Origin: JANSWY01 sp965243755 | GTDB lineage: Bacteria; Bacteroidota; Bacteroidia; Cytophagales; Cyclobacteriaceae | Assembly (NCBI GenBank): GCA_965243755.1 | Contig: CBDEVW010000002.1 | Span: 372,001 to 436,000 of the forward strand | Direction of reading: 5' to 3' | DNA length: 64,000 nt | Shown: piece after piece, positions 50,945 through 59,216 of the stretch | Position numbering within the stretch: position 1 is the stretch's first letter | How the letters are laid out: every line of letters starts with the position of its first letter | Notes under the pieces: generated by a model | Seen by the model: the letters and a program-made list of their open reading frames with translations, nothing else | What the model was told of the DNA's origin: nothing | Database searches by the model: none | Made by a program: the position numbers and the translations under genes

Positions 50945-51394
50945 TTATCGCTGATTGGTAAGGTATTCAAGAATTTCGACCACCTGGGATTCTTCTCTGG
51001 CCACAGCTATTGCCTGACTGTTGACCTCTTTTAATGCATGAGAAAATTCTTCAGGGTGTATCACAATGTATGGCTTGTCAAGTGCAGCTGCATACCCTGC
51101 ATCAAAGGCCGCATTCCACTGCTTGTATTTTTCTCCAAACTTCACCACTACAATATCCGAGTCTTCAATTCCTTTCCTAATCCTTACGCTATTAATCCTT
51201 GCTGCTTTATAGTCTTTCCAAACCGCTTTGTCTTCCGGGCCCAGAATTTTCACTCCTACTTCATCACTGGCTTCATGCGTAACAACCGGGGTGTGAAATC
51301 TCACGGGAAGGCCTTTGTTGATACAGCCATTGATAATTTCATCACGCCATTGGCTATGGATTTCACCTGCCAGGTATACTTCAATTTCCATCAT
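50945..51394 (-). CDS. ytoQ: YtoQ family protein
   Basis: The 149-residue protein matches the YtoQ family by its start MEIEVYLAGEIHSQWRDEII, the AARINSVRIRKGIEDSDIVV helix and the FGEKYKQWNAAFDAGYAAAL motif, with a closing KPYIVIHPEEF. YtoQ is of unknown function but has a Rossmann-like nucleoside-deoxyribosyltransferase-related layout. Upstream of DgkA and with a gap of 4 bases (or a 26-base overlap with the alternative start), the two genes are likely cotranscribed. Confidence 0.8.
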   Translation of the reverse strand: MMEIEVYLAGEIHSQWRDEIINGCINKGLPVRFHTPVVTHEASDEVGVKILGPEDKAVWKDYKAARINSVRIRKGIEDSDIVVVKFGEKYKQWNAAFDAGYAAALDKPYIVIHPEEFSHALKEVNSQAIAVAREESQVVEILEYLTNQR

Positions 51395-51485
51395 ATTAAT
51401 GTCGGTCTAAAAGAAAGTTTTCGCTTTTTCTAAAGTAGAACATAAATCAGTTCAATACAAGATGCAGGTCTTTGAGATGATCACC

Positions 51486-53756
51486 TTAGGAAGTCTTTGT
51501 GGAGGGAAGGGATACAGTGAAGGTCGTTCCCTTTCCTGGCTTACTTTCTACCTCAATATTACCTCTGTTGATTTGGATAAGGTCGTAAACCAGGTTCAGG
51601 CCCAGCCCGGAACCACTTTCTCCCGAGGTGCCTTTTCTGACATAATTGTCCTTGAAGTCAAAGAGTTTACTAATATCTCCTGCAGGAATTCCAACACCAG
51701 TATCGGAGATGAGTATTTTGGCAGAACCGTTTTGCTGACTTGCTGAGATCTTTATCTCTCCTCCCTGGTCAGTAAATTTAAGTGCATTGCCAATAATATT
51801 TCTCAGGATTGCCATCACAGCATTCCTATCAGCCCATGCCTGTACTGATTGGTCAATGTTCGTATCTATTGAAATGTTTTTGTTGTTGGCGTGAATGGTA
51901 TGTAGTTCCAGGCTCAAATCAACACAATCTCGAATTTTTAGTAATTCCGGTTCATAGGGTACCATGCCTTCTTCCTTGAGGGCCCAATTAATCAGACCAT
52001 CCAGCAAATCAAGAATCCTTTTGGCTGCAGCCTGTTGGTTCTTATACATTTCTTCAAGCTCTTCTGTCTGCTCAGGAGAAAGGTTTTCTTCTAGCCTGCG
52101 CCAAATGATGTCGGAAAAACCCATTAGCTGGTTGAGGGGATTGCGAAGGTCATGAGAGATGATTGAAAAAAACCTTGTTTTGGCACGATTCAATCTCTGT
52201 AGGTCATTGTGTTGAGACCTAATCATCTGATTGGACCGATAGGTTTTATAAAAGAGATATAATGACACAATCAACAAAATAAATATGATGGATAACCCTA
52301 TGTAGGTGTTTTTTTGAATTCTCGATTTTTGCTGCAGGTCCATTTCGTAACCAATTCTGTCCATTTTCTGAGCGAACTCAAGACTATCTTTTTCCTGCCT
52401 GAATTCATACTCTGCTTCCAATCGAGACATTCTTTGCAGGTTTTCGTTATTGATCAGGCTGTCATTCAGCTCCTGGTACAGTAGCCTGTACCGGTAGGCC
52501 TCTGGATAATTTCCAATAGAAGCATAGCACTCACTAAGGCCTTGTAACGCATCTCTTTGATTGAGCGGGTTTCTGATCTGAATGGCAATCTCAGCAGCAT
52601 TTTCGTAATTATTGATAGCATTATCGTATTGACCCAATAGATTGTAGTTGTTTCCCAGGGTATTGTAGGTTTGGGCCAGGGACCTGTTCTTGCCCAGGGA
52701 TTTCCTCACTTTGAGTGCTTTAGTAGCCCATGCCAGGCCGTTCTCGTATTCTCCAGTTTCCTGCATGACTTTCGACATGCCGTCATAACTCCAGCCGAGC
52801 AACCTTTTGAAGGCCACCCTTTCACCTATTTCAATACTTTTCTTAAAATTTTTTCTGGCCAACTCATATTTACCAGTTTCGAGGTAAACAATGGCAATGT
52901 TGTTATAATAGGTGGCTACCCCATATTCATCATTGATGGATTGAAATACTTTAAAACCCTCCTTATAATATTTCAATGCTTTGGGGTAATCCCGAAGTTG
53001 ATAAAACAGTACTCCGATGTTATTGTAGCTACCGGATATACCTTTTAAATTTTCATTCTTTTTTTCGATATCCAGTGTGGTGAAAAACTCGTCAATGGCC
53101 AGGTTGAGATTGCCCTGATTGGCGTATACAATGCCCTTCCTGTTCGCAAGCATTAGCCTGATATAATCATCTAATTCAATGTCAAGGTTGGATGCCATTG
53201 CAAAAAGCTCCAATCCTTTATCAGGATAGCCTGTTTGTAGCTCAATGATGCCTATGTTGTTGTAACTGTGCGCCATTCCTGTCAGGTAGTTGGCTTGTTT
53301 ACATATTTCCAGGGCCTGAACCCCGGTTTCCTTTGCAAGCCGGTAGTCGCCAATTTCAAACGCCACACTGCTCAACCCATTCAGGCCATCAGCCATTCCT
53401 TCCTTATACCCGACTTCCCTGGACCGATCAATGACCAATTGAAAAATTTCCTGAGACCTTTCATAACTCCGCTTGCGCATATGGGCCCAAGCAATATGAA
53501 AGTATGCATCTATACTTCCAATAGCATCATTGTTTTGATCAGCAATTTTAATGGCCTTACGAGCATATTGAAAGGTTTTGGTGGAGTCACTATTACTGTA
53601 TTTACTTGCCAGTAAATTTAATAAGGCGATCTTTTGAACCGGTTCGTTTTCATCTTTTAGCAATAGTTTGATGGAGTCAATTTCTGAGAACTGCTGCGCC
53701 GAAAGATCGGTGAAAACCAGAAGTGCTAGGACGAATATGCAGCTGAGTAATCTCAA
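51486..53756 (-). CDS. TPR sensor histidine kinase (HisKA type)
   Basis: The 756-residue protein has a signal peptide (to about residue 22, LSAQ), a long periplasmic array of TPR motifs (about 40-440; for example YPKALKYYKEGFKVF and YDNAINNYENAAEIA), one transmembrane helix (about 476-496, IFILLIVSLYLFY), and a kinase core with H535 in FFSIISHDLRNPLNQ and the HATPase motifs ILRNIIGNALKFTD, ISDTGVGIP and SGSGLGLNLVYDL. The start is TTG 53756: an in-frame TAA lies immediately upstream, and this codon keeps the signal peptide intact. No response regulator adjoins. Confidence 0.88.
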   Translation of the reverse strand: MRLLSCIFVLALLVFTDLSAQQFSEIDSIKLLLKDENEPVQKIALLNLLASKYSNSDSTKTFQYARKAIKIADQNNDAIGSIDAYFHIAWAHMRKRSYERSQEIFQLVIDRSREVGYKEGMADGLNGLSSVAFEIGDYRLAKETGVQALEICKQANYLTGMAHSYNNIGIIELQTGYPDKGLELFAMASNLDIELDDYIRLMLANRKGIVYANQGNLNLAIDEFFTTLDIEKKNENLKGISGSYNNIGVLFYQLRDYPKALKYYKEGFKVFQSINDEYGVATYYNNIAIVYLETGKYELARKNFKKSIEIGERVAFKRLLGWSYDGMSKVMQETGEYENGLAWATKALKVRKSLGKNRSLAQTYNTLGNNYNLLGQYDNAINNYENAAEIAIQIRNPLNQRDALQGLSECYASIGNYPEAYRYRLLYQELNDSLINNENLQRMSRLEAEYEFRQEKDSLEFAQKMDRIGYEMDLQQKSRIQKNTYIGLSIIFILLIVSLYLFYKTYRSNQMIRSQHNDLQRLNRAKTRFFSIISHDLRNPLNQLMGFSDIIWRRLEENLSPEQTEELEEMYKNQQAAAKRILDLLDGLINWALKEEGMVPYEPELLKIRDCVDLSLELHTIHANNKNISIDTNIDQSVQAWADRNAVMAILRNIIGNALKFTDQGGEIKISASQQNGSAKILISDTGVGIPAGDISKLFDFKDNYVRKGTSGESGSGLGLNLVYDLIQINRGNIEVESKPGKGTTFTVSLPSTKTS

Positions 53757-53929
53757 TTATTTGGGTGTTTGCCTGAGTTAGAATTTACGCATTTATGACC
53801 AAAAAACTAAACAACCATGATTTTGTTTTTGCCGCACCGATTTTCGGGTCATTTCAACCAACCTTGGAAACCAATTGGTGAGCGTCATGTCCTTTTAAAA
53901 ACTTATCAGTAAAGACAAAACTTTCACTC

Positions 53930-54538
53930 ATGACAAAAACCCTATTTGTGCTGAGCCTTATAATCATATGGGCCAATGCTTCAATTGCACAGGATAAAAG
54001 CATTTGGGACCAGCCAATACCATTGAAGCTCTCTATTGCTGACGAAACTATCGGTTTTCCGAATTTTTGGTTTACCAGGTATGGGTTTAATCCGGTTCTG
54101 ATGATTGGCTCAGAAGTAATTCTTAAAGAAAGGAATAATCATAATTGGCATCTTACCGGAAATTTAGGATACTACCATCACAAAGGCTGGCAAAGTGCAG
54201 TTTTTGTAAGTTCTGAAATCGCTTACCGGCAATACATAGGCCGCCTGTTCTCGGTAAGCCCAAAATTTGGTTTGGGCTATTCTCATGTGTTTGCAAACAA
54301 ACCGGTTTATCGACTTAATCACGATGAATGGGAACAAGTAACAGACTATGGCAGCCCGACATTTAATGTGTCCCTGGCAGTTGAACTGGAGCTTAAGCTA
54401 AAACCGGAGGCAAGCAGTCCGGCAATATTTATGAACTATCAATCCATGGTAGATATACCATTTAATGTGTACACTGGCATGCATCATTTTGTGGGTGTAG
54501 GCTACAAATTTTATCCATTTAAGAAGCACTCATCATGA
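53930..54538 (+). CDS. Hypothetical exported beta-barrel-like protein
   Basis: A 202-residue protein with signal peptide (to about 21, SIAQ), alternating-strand composition rich in Tyr, His and Phe (LTGNLGYYHHKGWQSAVFVSSE; FGLGYSHVFA), ending in a hydrophobic stretch HHFVGVGYKFYPF. It resembles small outer-membrane beta barrels. The final codons overlap the start of the serine-hydrolase lipoprotein gene by 4 bases, so the two are translationally coupled. No named family. Confidence 0.6.
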   Translation: MTKTLFVLSLIIIWANASIAQDKSIWDQPIPLKLSIADETIGFPNFWFTRYGFNPVLMIGSEVILKERNNHNWHLTGNLGYYHHKGWQSAVFVSSEIAYRQYIGRLFSVSPKFGLGYSHVFANKPVYRLNHDEWEQVTDYGSPTFNVSLAVELELKLKPEASSPAIFMNYQSMVDIPFNVYTGMHHFVGVGYKFYPFKKHSS

Positions 54539-55710
54539 AAGCACTCTTTGTATTACTTACACCATTGATATTGGTTAGTTGCCAGAGCACAGAGGAAATT
54601 AATGCTGATAACTATAATTGCACACTATCCTTTTCAAATAATAGCAGTTCGCACAGCCAATCAGATCAATTTCAGGACCTAATGGAGGAAATTGAAGCTT
54701 ATTCACCTGGAATTCAAATGGCGGTTTCGACCAGAGAGGGCACCTGGCTGGGTACGCATGGAATGGCCGATATTCCAAATGGAGTTTCAATGGAACCATG
54801 CCACCAATTGATGATTGGCAGTATTAGTAAAATATTTACTGGCGTTTTAATCATGCAATTGCATGAGGAAGGAATCCTTTCAATTGAAGATAAGTTAAGG
54901 GATTGGCTGGAGCCATCAATCATCTCAAAAATTGAAAATGCCGATGAAGTTACAATTGAGCAGTTGCTCACCCATATGAGTGGCATCCGTGATTATCTTC
55001 ATATAGAGCAACATTTAAATGCAATCAATACACCAGACCTGAAAGAAACCCAACGGGAAAAACTAAAATACATCTATGGGCTTTCTGCTTATCAGGAACC
55101 AGGGAAGTCTTTCATATACAGTAACACCAATTATGTGTTGTTGGGGTTAGTCATAGAGAAAGCAAGAGGGATGACACTGTGGGATGCGGTTGATACCTAT
55201 ATTGTTGAAAGACTGGGGTTGGAGAATTGTGAAATGGGGACTCACGATAACCCAATACCAGCAGGAACAGCCAGACCGTACCTGGCCATTCGTGGCAATA
55301 AGTTCATGGATGTAATGCCATATGCCGTCTCAGATGCAGCAACGGGTGACGGAGGTATTTCCAGCAACATGCAGGACCTCATTGTTTTTACTCGCGCAAT
55401 ATTTAACCATCAATTATTGAGCGAATCTACCGTAGAACTAATGACCTCCACTGCCGTTGATGCCTCCGATGCTTCCAGTTACCCTGATTGGGGTGGAGAG
55501 GAGTATGCACTGGGAATAGAGGTCTACCACACACCTCATGGTAAGGCTTACGGACACACAGGAAGTACCTCCAGCTACAGCGCTTACTTATTGCATTTTC
55601 CAGAAACGGAAGTCACAATTGCAATTGCATACAATGGCTATTCAGAGGACAGAGATCTTAATGACAGAACATGGCTGCTAATTAATGATGTTTTGGAAAT
55701 TGTTTATTAG
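54535..55710 (+). CDS. Beta-lactamase-related serine hydrolase, lipoprotein
   Basis: The 391-residue lipoprotein (signal KALFVLLTPLILVSC, Cys16) is a class C beta-lactamase-type fold: S96-I-S-K99 in LMIGSISKIF (SxxK), Y195-S-N197 in FIYSNTNYVLLG (YxN), and GHTGSTSS (HxG) near the C-terminus. The triad is complete, so it should be an active serine hydrolase: D-alanyl-D-alanine carboxypeptidase, esterase or lactamase. Envelope anchoring by lipid fits a periplasmic cell-wall or ester substrate. A perfect hairpin terminator follows. Confidence 0.88.
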   Translation: MKALFVLLTPLILVSCQSTEEINADNYNCTLSFSNNSSSHSQSDQFQDLMEEIEAYSPGIQMAVSTREGTWLGTHGMADIPNGVSMEPCHQLMIGSISKIFTGVLIMQLHEEGILSIEDKLRDWLEPSIISKIENADEVTIEQLLTHMSGIRDYLHIEQHLNAINTPDLKETQREKLKYIYGLSAYQEPGKSFIYSNTNYVLLGLVIEKARGMTLWDAVDTYIVERLGLENCEMGTHDNPIPAGTARPYLAIRGNKFMDVMPYAVSDAATGDGGISSNMQDLIVFTRAIFNHQLLSESTVELMTSTAVDASDASSYPDWGGEEYALGIEVYHTPHGKAYGHTGSTSSYSAYLLHFPETEVTIAIAYNGYSEDRDLNDRTWLLINDVLEIVY

Positions 55711-55731
55711 TAGCTGCCTCTTAAAATAGGG

Positions 55732-55758
55732 GTTGCCTCAACGGAATATTGAGGCAAC
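55732..55758. terminator. Rho-independent terminator between convergent genes
   Basis: GTTGCCTCAA (55732-55741) pairs perfectly with TTGAGGCAAC (55749-55758), loop CGGAATA. It stands between the serine-hydrolase stop and the DJ-1-type stop and can serve both directions. Confidence 0.85.
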
Positions 55759-55767
55759 TTACTTATA

Positions 55768-56826
55768 TTATTTTAGTTTCTTGAAAACAGAATCACTACC
55801 CTCCAGCTGATAGCCCACTACTTTCCCGTCTTTCCAAAGGATAGTCACTTTCTCGTTGGCCGCATTCAGTAATACATCTTTAGTTTGGTAAAACAAATGA
55901 CTGGGGTCGTTCTCGATGGTAGCTGTAAGGCGATCGCTGCTTTTGGAAACGGAAATTTCCACTTGCTTACCATCAATATACTCATAGACGCCACTAATTT
56001 CTTCCAGGTATTTTCTGGTTGGGAGCTTGTAGTTGGCGTATGGGTTGATGGAATCTAAAATGATGCCCTGACCGGGAGTCCATTTATCGTATTCCATATA
56101 AAACGCAGCTCTTTCCGCAGCAAGGACCCCATCTAGTTTTGCAACCAGATGTAGTGCTCCGTCTATTCCAGCTGAGACGCCTGCGGTAGTGATAATGTTT
56201 CCATTGTCAACAAACCTGGCGTCTTTTAACACTTTTATATTTTCGTAATTATCTAATCCAGGGATTGCTTCATGAAATGTTGTGGCTGTTTTTCCATCCA
56301 ATACGCCAGCTTCTGCAAGAACAAATGCCCCTGTACAAACTGAAAAGTAAAACTCAGGTTGTTGCTGTTTAACCCAGGCGATTACCTCCGGGTCACTGGA
56401 AGCAGCACTCGAATTTCCTCCAAAAAAGGCGAGAATATCTGCCCTCGGTGCATCAGCAATGCTGTAGTCCGGAATGATGGTTAATATCCCTTGTGAAACA
56501 ATTGGATCTTTAGTTTTGGAAACAGTAAATACCTCATATCCGGCATATGCAAAAACTTCCATCGGTCCTGCAAAATCCAATACCTCTACTCCTGTTTGTA
56601 AATAGAATCCTATTACCTTGGGTCTGGCCATTTGTTTTTCTCTTTCTTGTTTTGACTGTTTGATCAGCTCCATACCACAGTGATCGCACTCTCCACCTTT
56701 TTCAAATATGATGTTATCGCAAGAGCTGTTGCATGGTGGACAATAATACTGTGCTAAATTTTGAGATTGTTGTGCCAATAGTGTTGAGCAGATCAACATC
56801 ATTGGCAGCCATAGTTGCTTTTTCAT
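55768..56826 (-). CDS. Exported DJ-1/PfpI protein with N-terminal metal-binding head
   Basis: From ATG 56826 (352 residues; the frame extends upstream only with a TTG) the protein has a signal peptide (to about 19, LLAQ), a small Cys-rich head with YYCPPCNSSCDN and GECDHCGMEL, similar to heavy-metal-binding domains, a DJ-1/PfpI domain (about 70-240: VIGFYLQTGVEVLDFAGPMEV, nucleophile Cys in FYFSVCTGAFVLAEAGVL) and a C-terminal domain of about 90 residues. The head suggests Cu/Zn sensing or protection; the DJ-1 Cys may give glyoxalase, isonitrile hydratase or redox activity. Location outside the cytoplasm is unusual for DJ-1. Confidence 0.8.
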   Translation of the reverse strand: MKKQLWLPMMLICSTLLAQQSQNLAQYYCPPCNSSCDNIIFEKGGECDHCGMELIKQSKQEREKQMARPKVIGFYLQTGVEVLDFAGPMEVFAYAGYEVFTVSKTKDPIVSQGILTIIPDYSIADAPRADILAFFGGNSSAASSDPEVIAWVKQQQPEFYFSVCTGAFVLAEAGVLDGKTATTFHEAIPGLDNYENIKVLKDARFVDNGNIITTAGVSAGIDGALHLVAKLDGVLAAERAAFYMEYDKWTPGQGIILDSINPYANYKLPTRKYLEEISGVYEYIDGKQVEISVSKSSDRLTATIENDPSHLFYQTKDVLLNAANEKVTILWKDGKVVGYQLEGSDSVFKKLK

Positions 56827-56915
56827 TTTGTGTTGTTTTTGTACCTCACACAAATTTAAAAAGCTAATAAATCAACTAAGAGGACATAAATGCACAGTAT
56901 CAGGACAAAGTGAGA

Positions 56916-57686
56916 CTAGAGCTGCCAGGGTTTTAGAAATTCTGCTCCATTATCAAATAGCTGCTGGTCATATTGTAGGGGCGTCTGTTCAGGGATTTCT
57001 ACTTCATTATTAATGTCCTTTATGTCAGACCTAATAATGTTTTGCTGGAAGATCCTGATCATTGCACCCCCAACGTGAGCAAGCGGAAATCGGGTAACCA
57101 ATAAATCCACATTGTTTCTCCATGGAATACGGTGGTCATTGCGAAGGGACCATTTGGCATACTTAAATAATCTGCGAGCGTATTTTGGCCTGAACAGTAT
57201 GGCTCCTGTCTCAGTACTCCATGGATTTAATGGGGAGCACTTTTTTAATTCATATCCCTGAAAGTTTCCAATTACCTTGTACCTGGGTTTGTACCTGGAA
57301 AACCTTTTATTTTTAATGAATAGTTTGTTCATATCCCTTGACAAATGCACCATTCCTACTCTTTTGGGAATTTTATTAACAAATTCCTGGAGATCATTGG
57401 CGAATGTGTCAGTAACAATTCCATCATTCAATTGCAGATCATCTTCCAGGATCAAATAAAAATCATTGCCCGGTTGATTTCCAATGTGATACCACAGACA
57501 CATGTGGGAAAGCAAACAGCCTTTGTGGCCTGGTGTCATGTCTGTGTTCATCCCTTCCACCCTTGAGCCACGTATTGCATCAAACCGAAAAATTGGTACG
57601 TCAAGTTTTATAGAATTGAAAATGTTTGTCATCTGCTCATATCGGTGCGTTGACTCCAGCAGATTGATACAATAGATTGCTTTCAT
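56916..57686 (-). CDS. Glycosyltransferase family 25 protein
   Basis: A 256-residue protein with the GT25 pattern: MKAIYCINLLESTHRYEQM, then FRFDAIRGSR, GHKGCLLSHMCLW and the acidic nucleotide-sugar loop YLILEDDLQL (D-D with metal), later GAILFRPKYARRL. GT25 enzymes transfer galactose or related sugars to lipopolysaccharide or glycoproteins. It has no signal peptide and would act in the cytoplasm. It is sandwiched between two DJ-1/PfpI-fold genes on the same strand. Confidence 0.85.
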   Translation of the reverse strand: MKAIYCINLLESTHRYEQMTNIFNSIKLDVPIFRFDAIRGSRVEGMNTDMTPGHKGCLLSHMCLWYHIGNQPGNDFYLILEDDLQLNDGIVTDTFANDLQEFVNKIPKRVGMVHLSRDMNKLFIKNKRFSRYKPRYKVIGNFQGYELKKCSPLNPWSTETGAILFRPKYARRLFKYAKWSLRNDHRIPWRNNVDLLVTRFPLAHVGGAMIRIFQQNIIRSDIKDINNEVEIPEQTPLQYDQQLFDNGAEFLKPWQL

Positions 57687-57743
57687 TGATGTATTTCGCG
57701 ATAGAGCATCAAAAGTAAGGCAATTATTTATTACTCCCCATAT

Positions 57744-58706
57744 TTATATGTTTAGTTCAGAAGGTAACTTGCCAGTGTACTTTTTGAGAATTTCTCTAAG
57801 CTGGTTTGGGCTGTTGAGCCCGCATTGTGTTGCAACACTCTCTACCTTCGTGCCTTTTTCCAGGAGGTGCAAAGCGTGACCTACTCGCAGTTGGTCCAAA
57901 TATTGTCCGATCGTGGTTCCTGTAGCACGTTTAAACATGCGTGTCAGGTTCCTGGGGCTGCTATAAACCAGCTCAGCAAGAGAATCAACGGTAACTTTTT
58001 GATTAATATGTTGTGTTAGCCAATCCTGCACTTTGTGAATTTTTTCTTCCATGTGGTTCCTGTATTGGAGAAAAACACTTAATTGTGGGTCGTCCTCACC
58101 ACGCCTTAAATAAATGACAACCTCCCTCGCGATTTTGGATGCGAAATATGGTCCGAAAAGTTCTTCCAGAATATACAGTGCCAGGTCAATTCCCGAGGCA
58201 ACTCCCGCACTTGAATAGACACCATTTCCCAGGACAAACAACCTGTTCCTTATGACCTCTGTAGACGGGAAAGTATCTTGAAACCGATCCAGGTATTTCC
58301 AATGAGTAGTTGCTTTCTGTCCCTCAAGAAGTCCAGCGTAAGCGGGCACAAAAGCACCGGTACAAACAGAGCAAATAATTATACCATTCTGATGTTGTTC
58401 AATGAGCCAATTCAGAAAAAGACTTATAGAACCAATGAATTCGCTACTTAATAGCAATTCTCTTTCCAGCCCAGGGATGAAAATGAGGTCACCAGAACGA
58501 AGACTGACTTCCCGAAAATCTTTTAACTCTCCAATATTAATACCAGCACTGGTGATGACATTGTCTTTTTGAACCATGGAGACAAAGACACTATCAACAG
58601 GGGCACCATAATCCTGAGCTTCATAAAATATATGGGCAGGTCCAGAGAAATCCAGCAGATGAGCTCCTGGGGGAATGACAAAAACAGCAGTGTAGTTTTT
58701 CTTCAT
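57744..58706 (-). CDS. GlxA-type transcriptional regulator (DJ-1 fold plus AraC HTH)
   Basis: A 320-residue protein with an N-terminal GATase1/DJ-1-like domain (about 5-200: VFVIPPGAHLLDFSGPAH, then IIICSVCTGAFVPAYAGLLEGQKAT) and a C-terminal AraC/XylS HTH pair (about 215-320: VTVDSLAELVYSSPRNLTRMFKRA and VATQCGLNSPNQLREILKK). This is the GlxA architecture, in which the DJ-1-like domain senses a ligand. It is the first gene of the minus-strand group that includes GT25 and the exported DJ-1 protein, its likely targets. Confidence 0.85.
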   Translation of the reverse strand: MKKNYTAVFVIPPGAHLLDFSGPAHIFYEAQDYGAPVDSVFVSMVQKDNVITSAGINIGELKDFREVSLRSGDLIFIPGLERELLLSSEFIGSISLFLNWLIEQHQNGIIICSVCTGAFVPAYAGLLEGQKATTHWKYLDRFQDTFPSTEVIRNRLFVLGNGVYSSAGVASGIDLALYILEELFGPYFASKIAREVVIYLRRGEDDPQLSVFLQYRNHMEEKIHKVQDWLTQHINQKVTVDSLAELVYSSPRNLTRMFKRATGTTIGQYLDQLRVGHALHLLEKGTKVESVATQCGLNSPNQLREILKKYTGKLPSELNI

Positions 58707-58768
58707 ACTATCTGTAGGGTACGTTATGAAGAACGTAATTTGCCCTCAATGGATTTAGCAATTTCCTC

Positions 58769-59098
58769 CTAATTCATACCAGGAAAACTTTCAACTACCT
58801 GAACCTTAAGGTCGGGAAAACTTTCTACAATCTGAACTTTAAAGTCTGGGAAACTATCAACAACCTGCCATTCGCCACAATCGTCAGGAAAGGCGCTTAC
58901 GAACTTAACTTTTATATCCGGGAAACTATTGACATACTGAATCTTGATATCCGGGAAACTATTAACAAATTGGACTTTGCCATAAAGATTAAATTCTTTG
59001 AACCTGCAGTCATTAGAATGATCAACACTCACCGGAACCAGTGATGTGCAAATTAGCATTGTAGCTGTGATCACGGTGAAGGGTATGGCTTTTTTCAT
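58769..59098 (-). CDS. Exported protein with tandem SFPD repeats
   Basis: From ATG 59098 the product has 109 residues: signal peptide (to about 22, IPFTVITATMLICTSL), then six or more short units of the form V-x-S-F-P-D-x-K-V/I-Q, namely KVQFVNSFPD, IQYVNSFPD, VKFVSAFPD, WQVVDSFPD, VQIVESFPD and VQVVESFPG, mostly 11 residues apart (one is 13). Cys31 and Cys74 may form a disulfide. The rhythm of one short strand per repeat suggests a beta-solenoid or a knotted repeat fold. No catalytic residues are seen. Function unknown; exported by its signal. Next to the GlxA regulator on the same strand. Confidence 0.7.
   Translation of the reverse strand: MKKAIPFTVITATMLICTSLVPVSVDHSNDCRFKEFNLYGKVQFVNSFPDIKIQYVNSFPDIKVKFVSAFPDDCGEWQVVDSFPDFKVQIVESFPDLKVQVVESFPGMN
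58772..58970 (-). repeat. Six SFPD-coding repeats, mostly 33 bp period
   Basis: The repeats encode [FYWI]-V-[NED]-[SA]-F-P-D-[ILF]-K-[IV]. GGGAAACTATT or close forms recur at each unit. They are inside an ORF and are not a CRISPR. Confidence 0.75.
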
Positions 59099-59138
59099 AA
59101 TTGCATTCTCTGGTTTAGTACCAGAATATAATGAAAAA

Positions 59139-59160
59139 CCTCCCCTGTTTCCAAAGGAGG
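59139..59160 (-). terminator. Possible terminator of the 59217 gene
   Basis: On the minus strand CCTCC, a 12-base loop and GGAGG, followed by TTTTT, lie about 60 bases after the stop of the 59217-60248 gene and before the SFPD gene. The stem is only 5 bp but GC-rich. Confidence 0.4.
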
Positions 59161-59166
59161 AATTAC

Positions 59167-59199
59167 TACACACACAATGAATGATGGTTTATGTGTGTA
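59167..59199. repeat. 8-bp inverted repeat between the SFPD and 59217 genes
   Basis: TACACACA (59167-59174) and TGTGTGTA (59192-59199) can pair, with a 17-base loop. It may be a further part of the termination or regulatory region. Confidence 0.3.
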
Positions 59200-59216
59200 A
59201 TGTTATGCTACTTAAA

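Noticed and set aside
51038..51433. Plus-strand open frame of about 131 codons over YtoQ
   Set aside because: Antisense shadow of a well-recognised gene; no family resemblance and a low-complexity Phe/Asn-rich product.
52671..53048. Plus-strand open frame of about 125 codons over the TPR kinase
   Set aside because: Antisense to TPR repeats; such shadows are common over TPR arrays and nothing supports translation.
58772..58970. Short regular repeats resembling a CRISPR array
   Set aside because: They keep one reading frame, encode SFPD units without spacers, and lie in a signal-peptide-bearing ORF; there are no cas genes.
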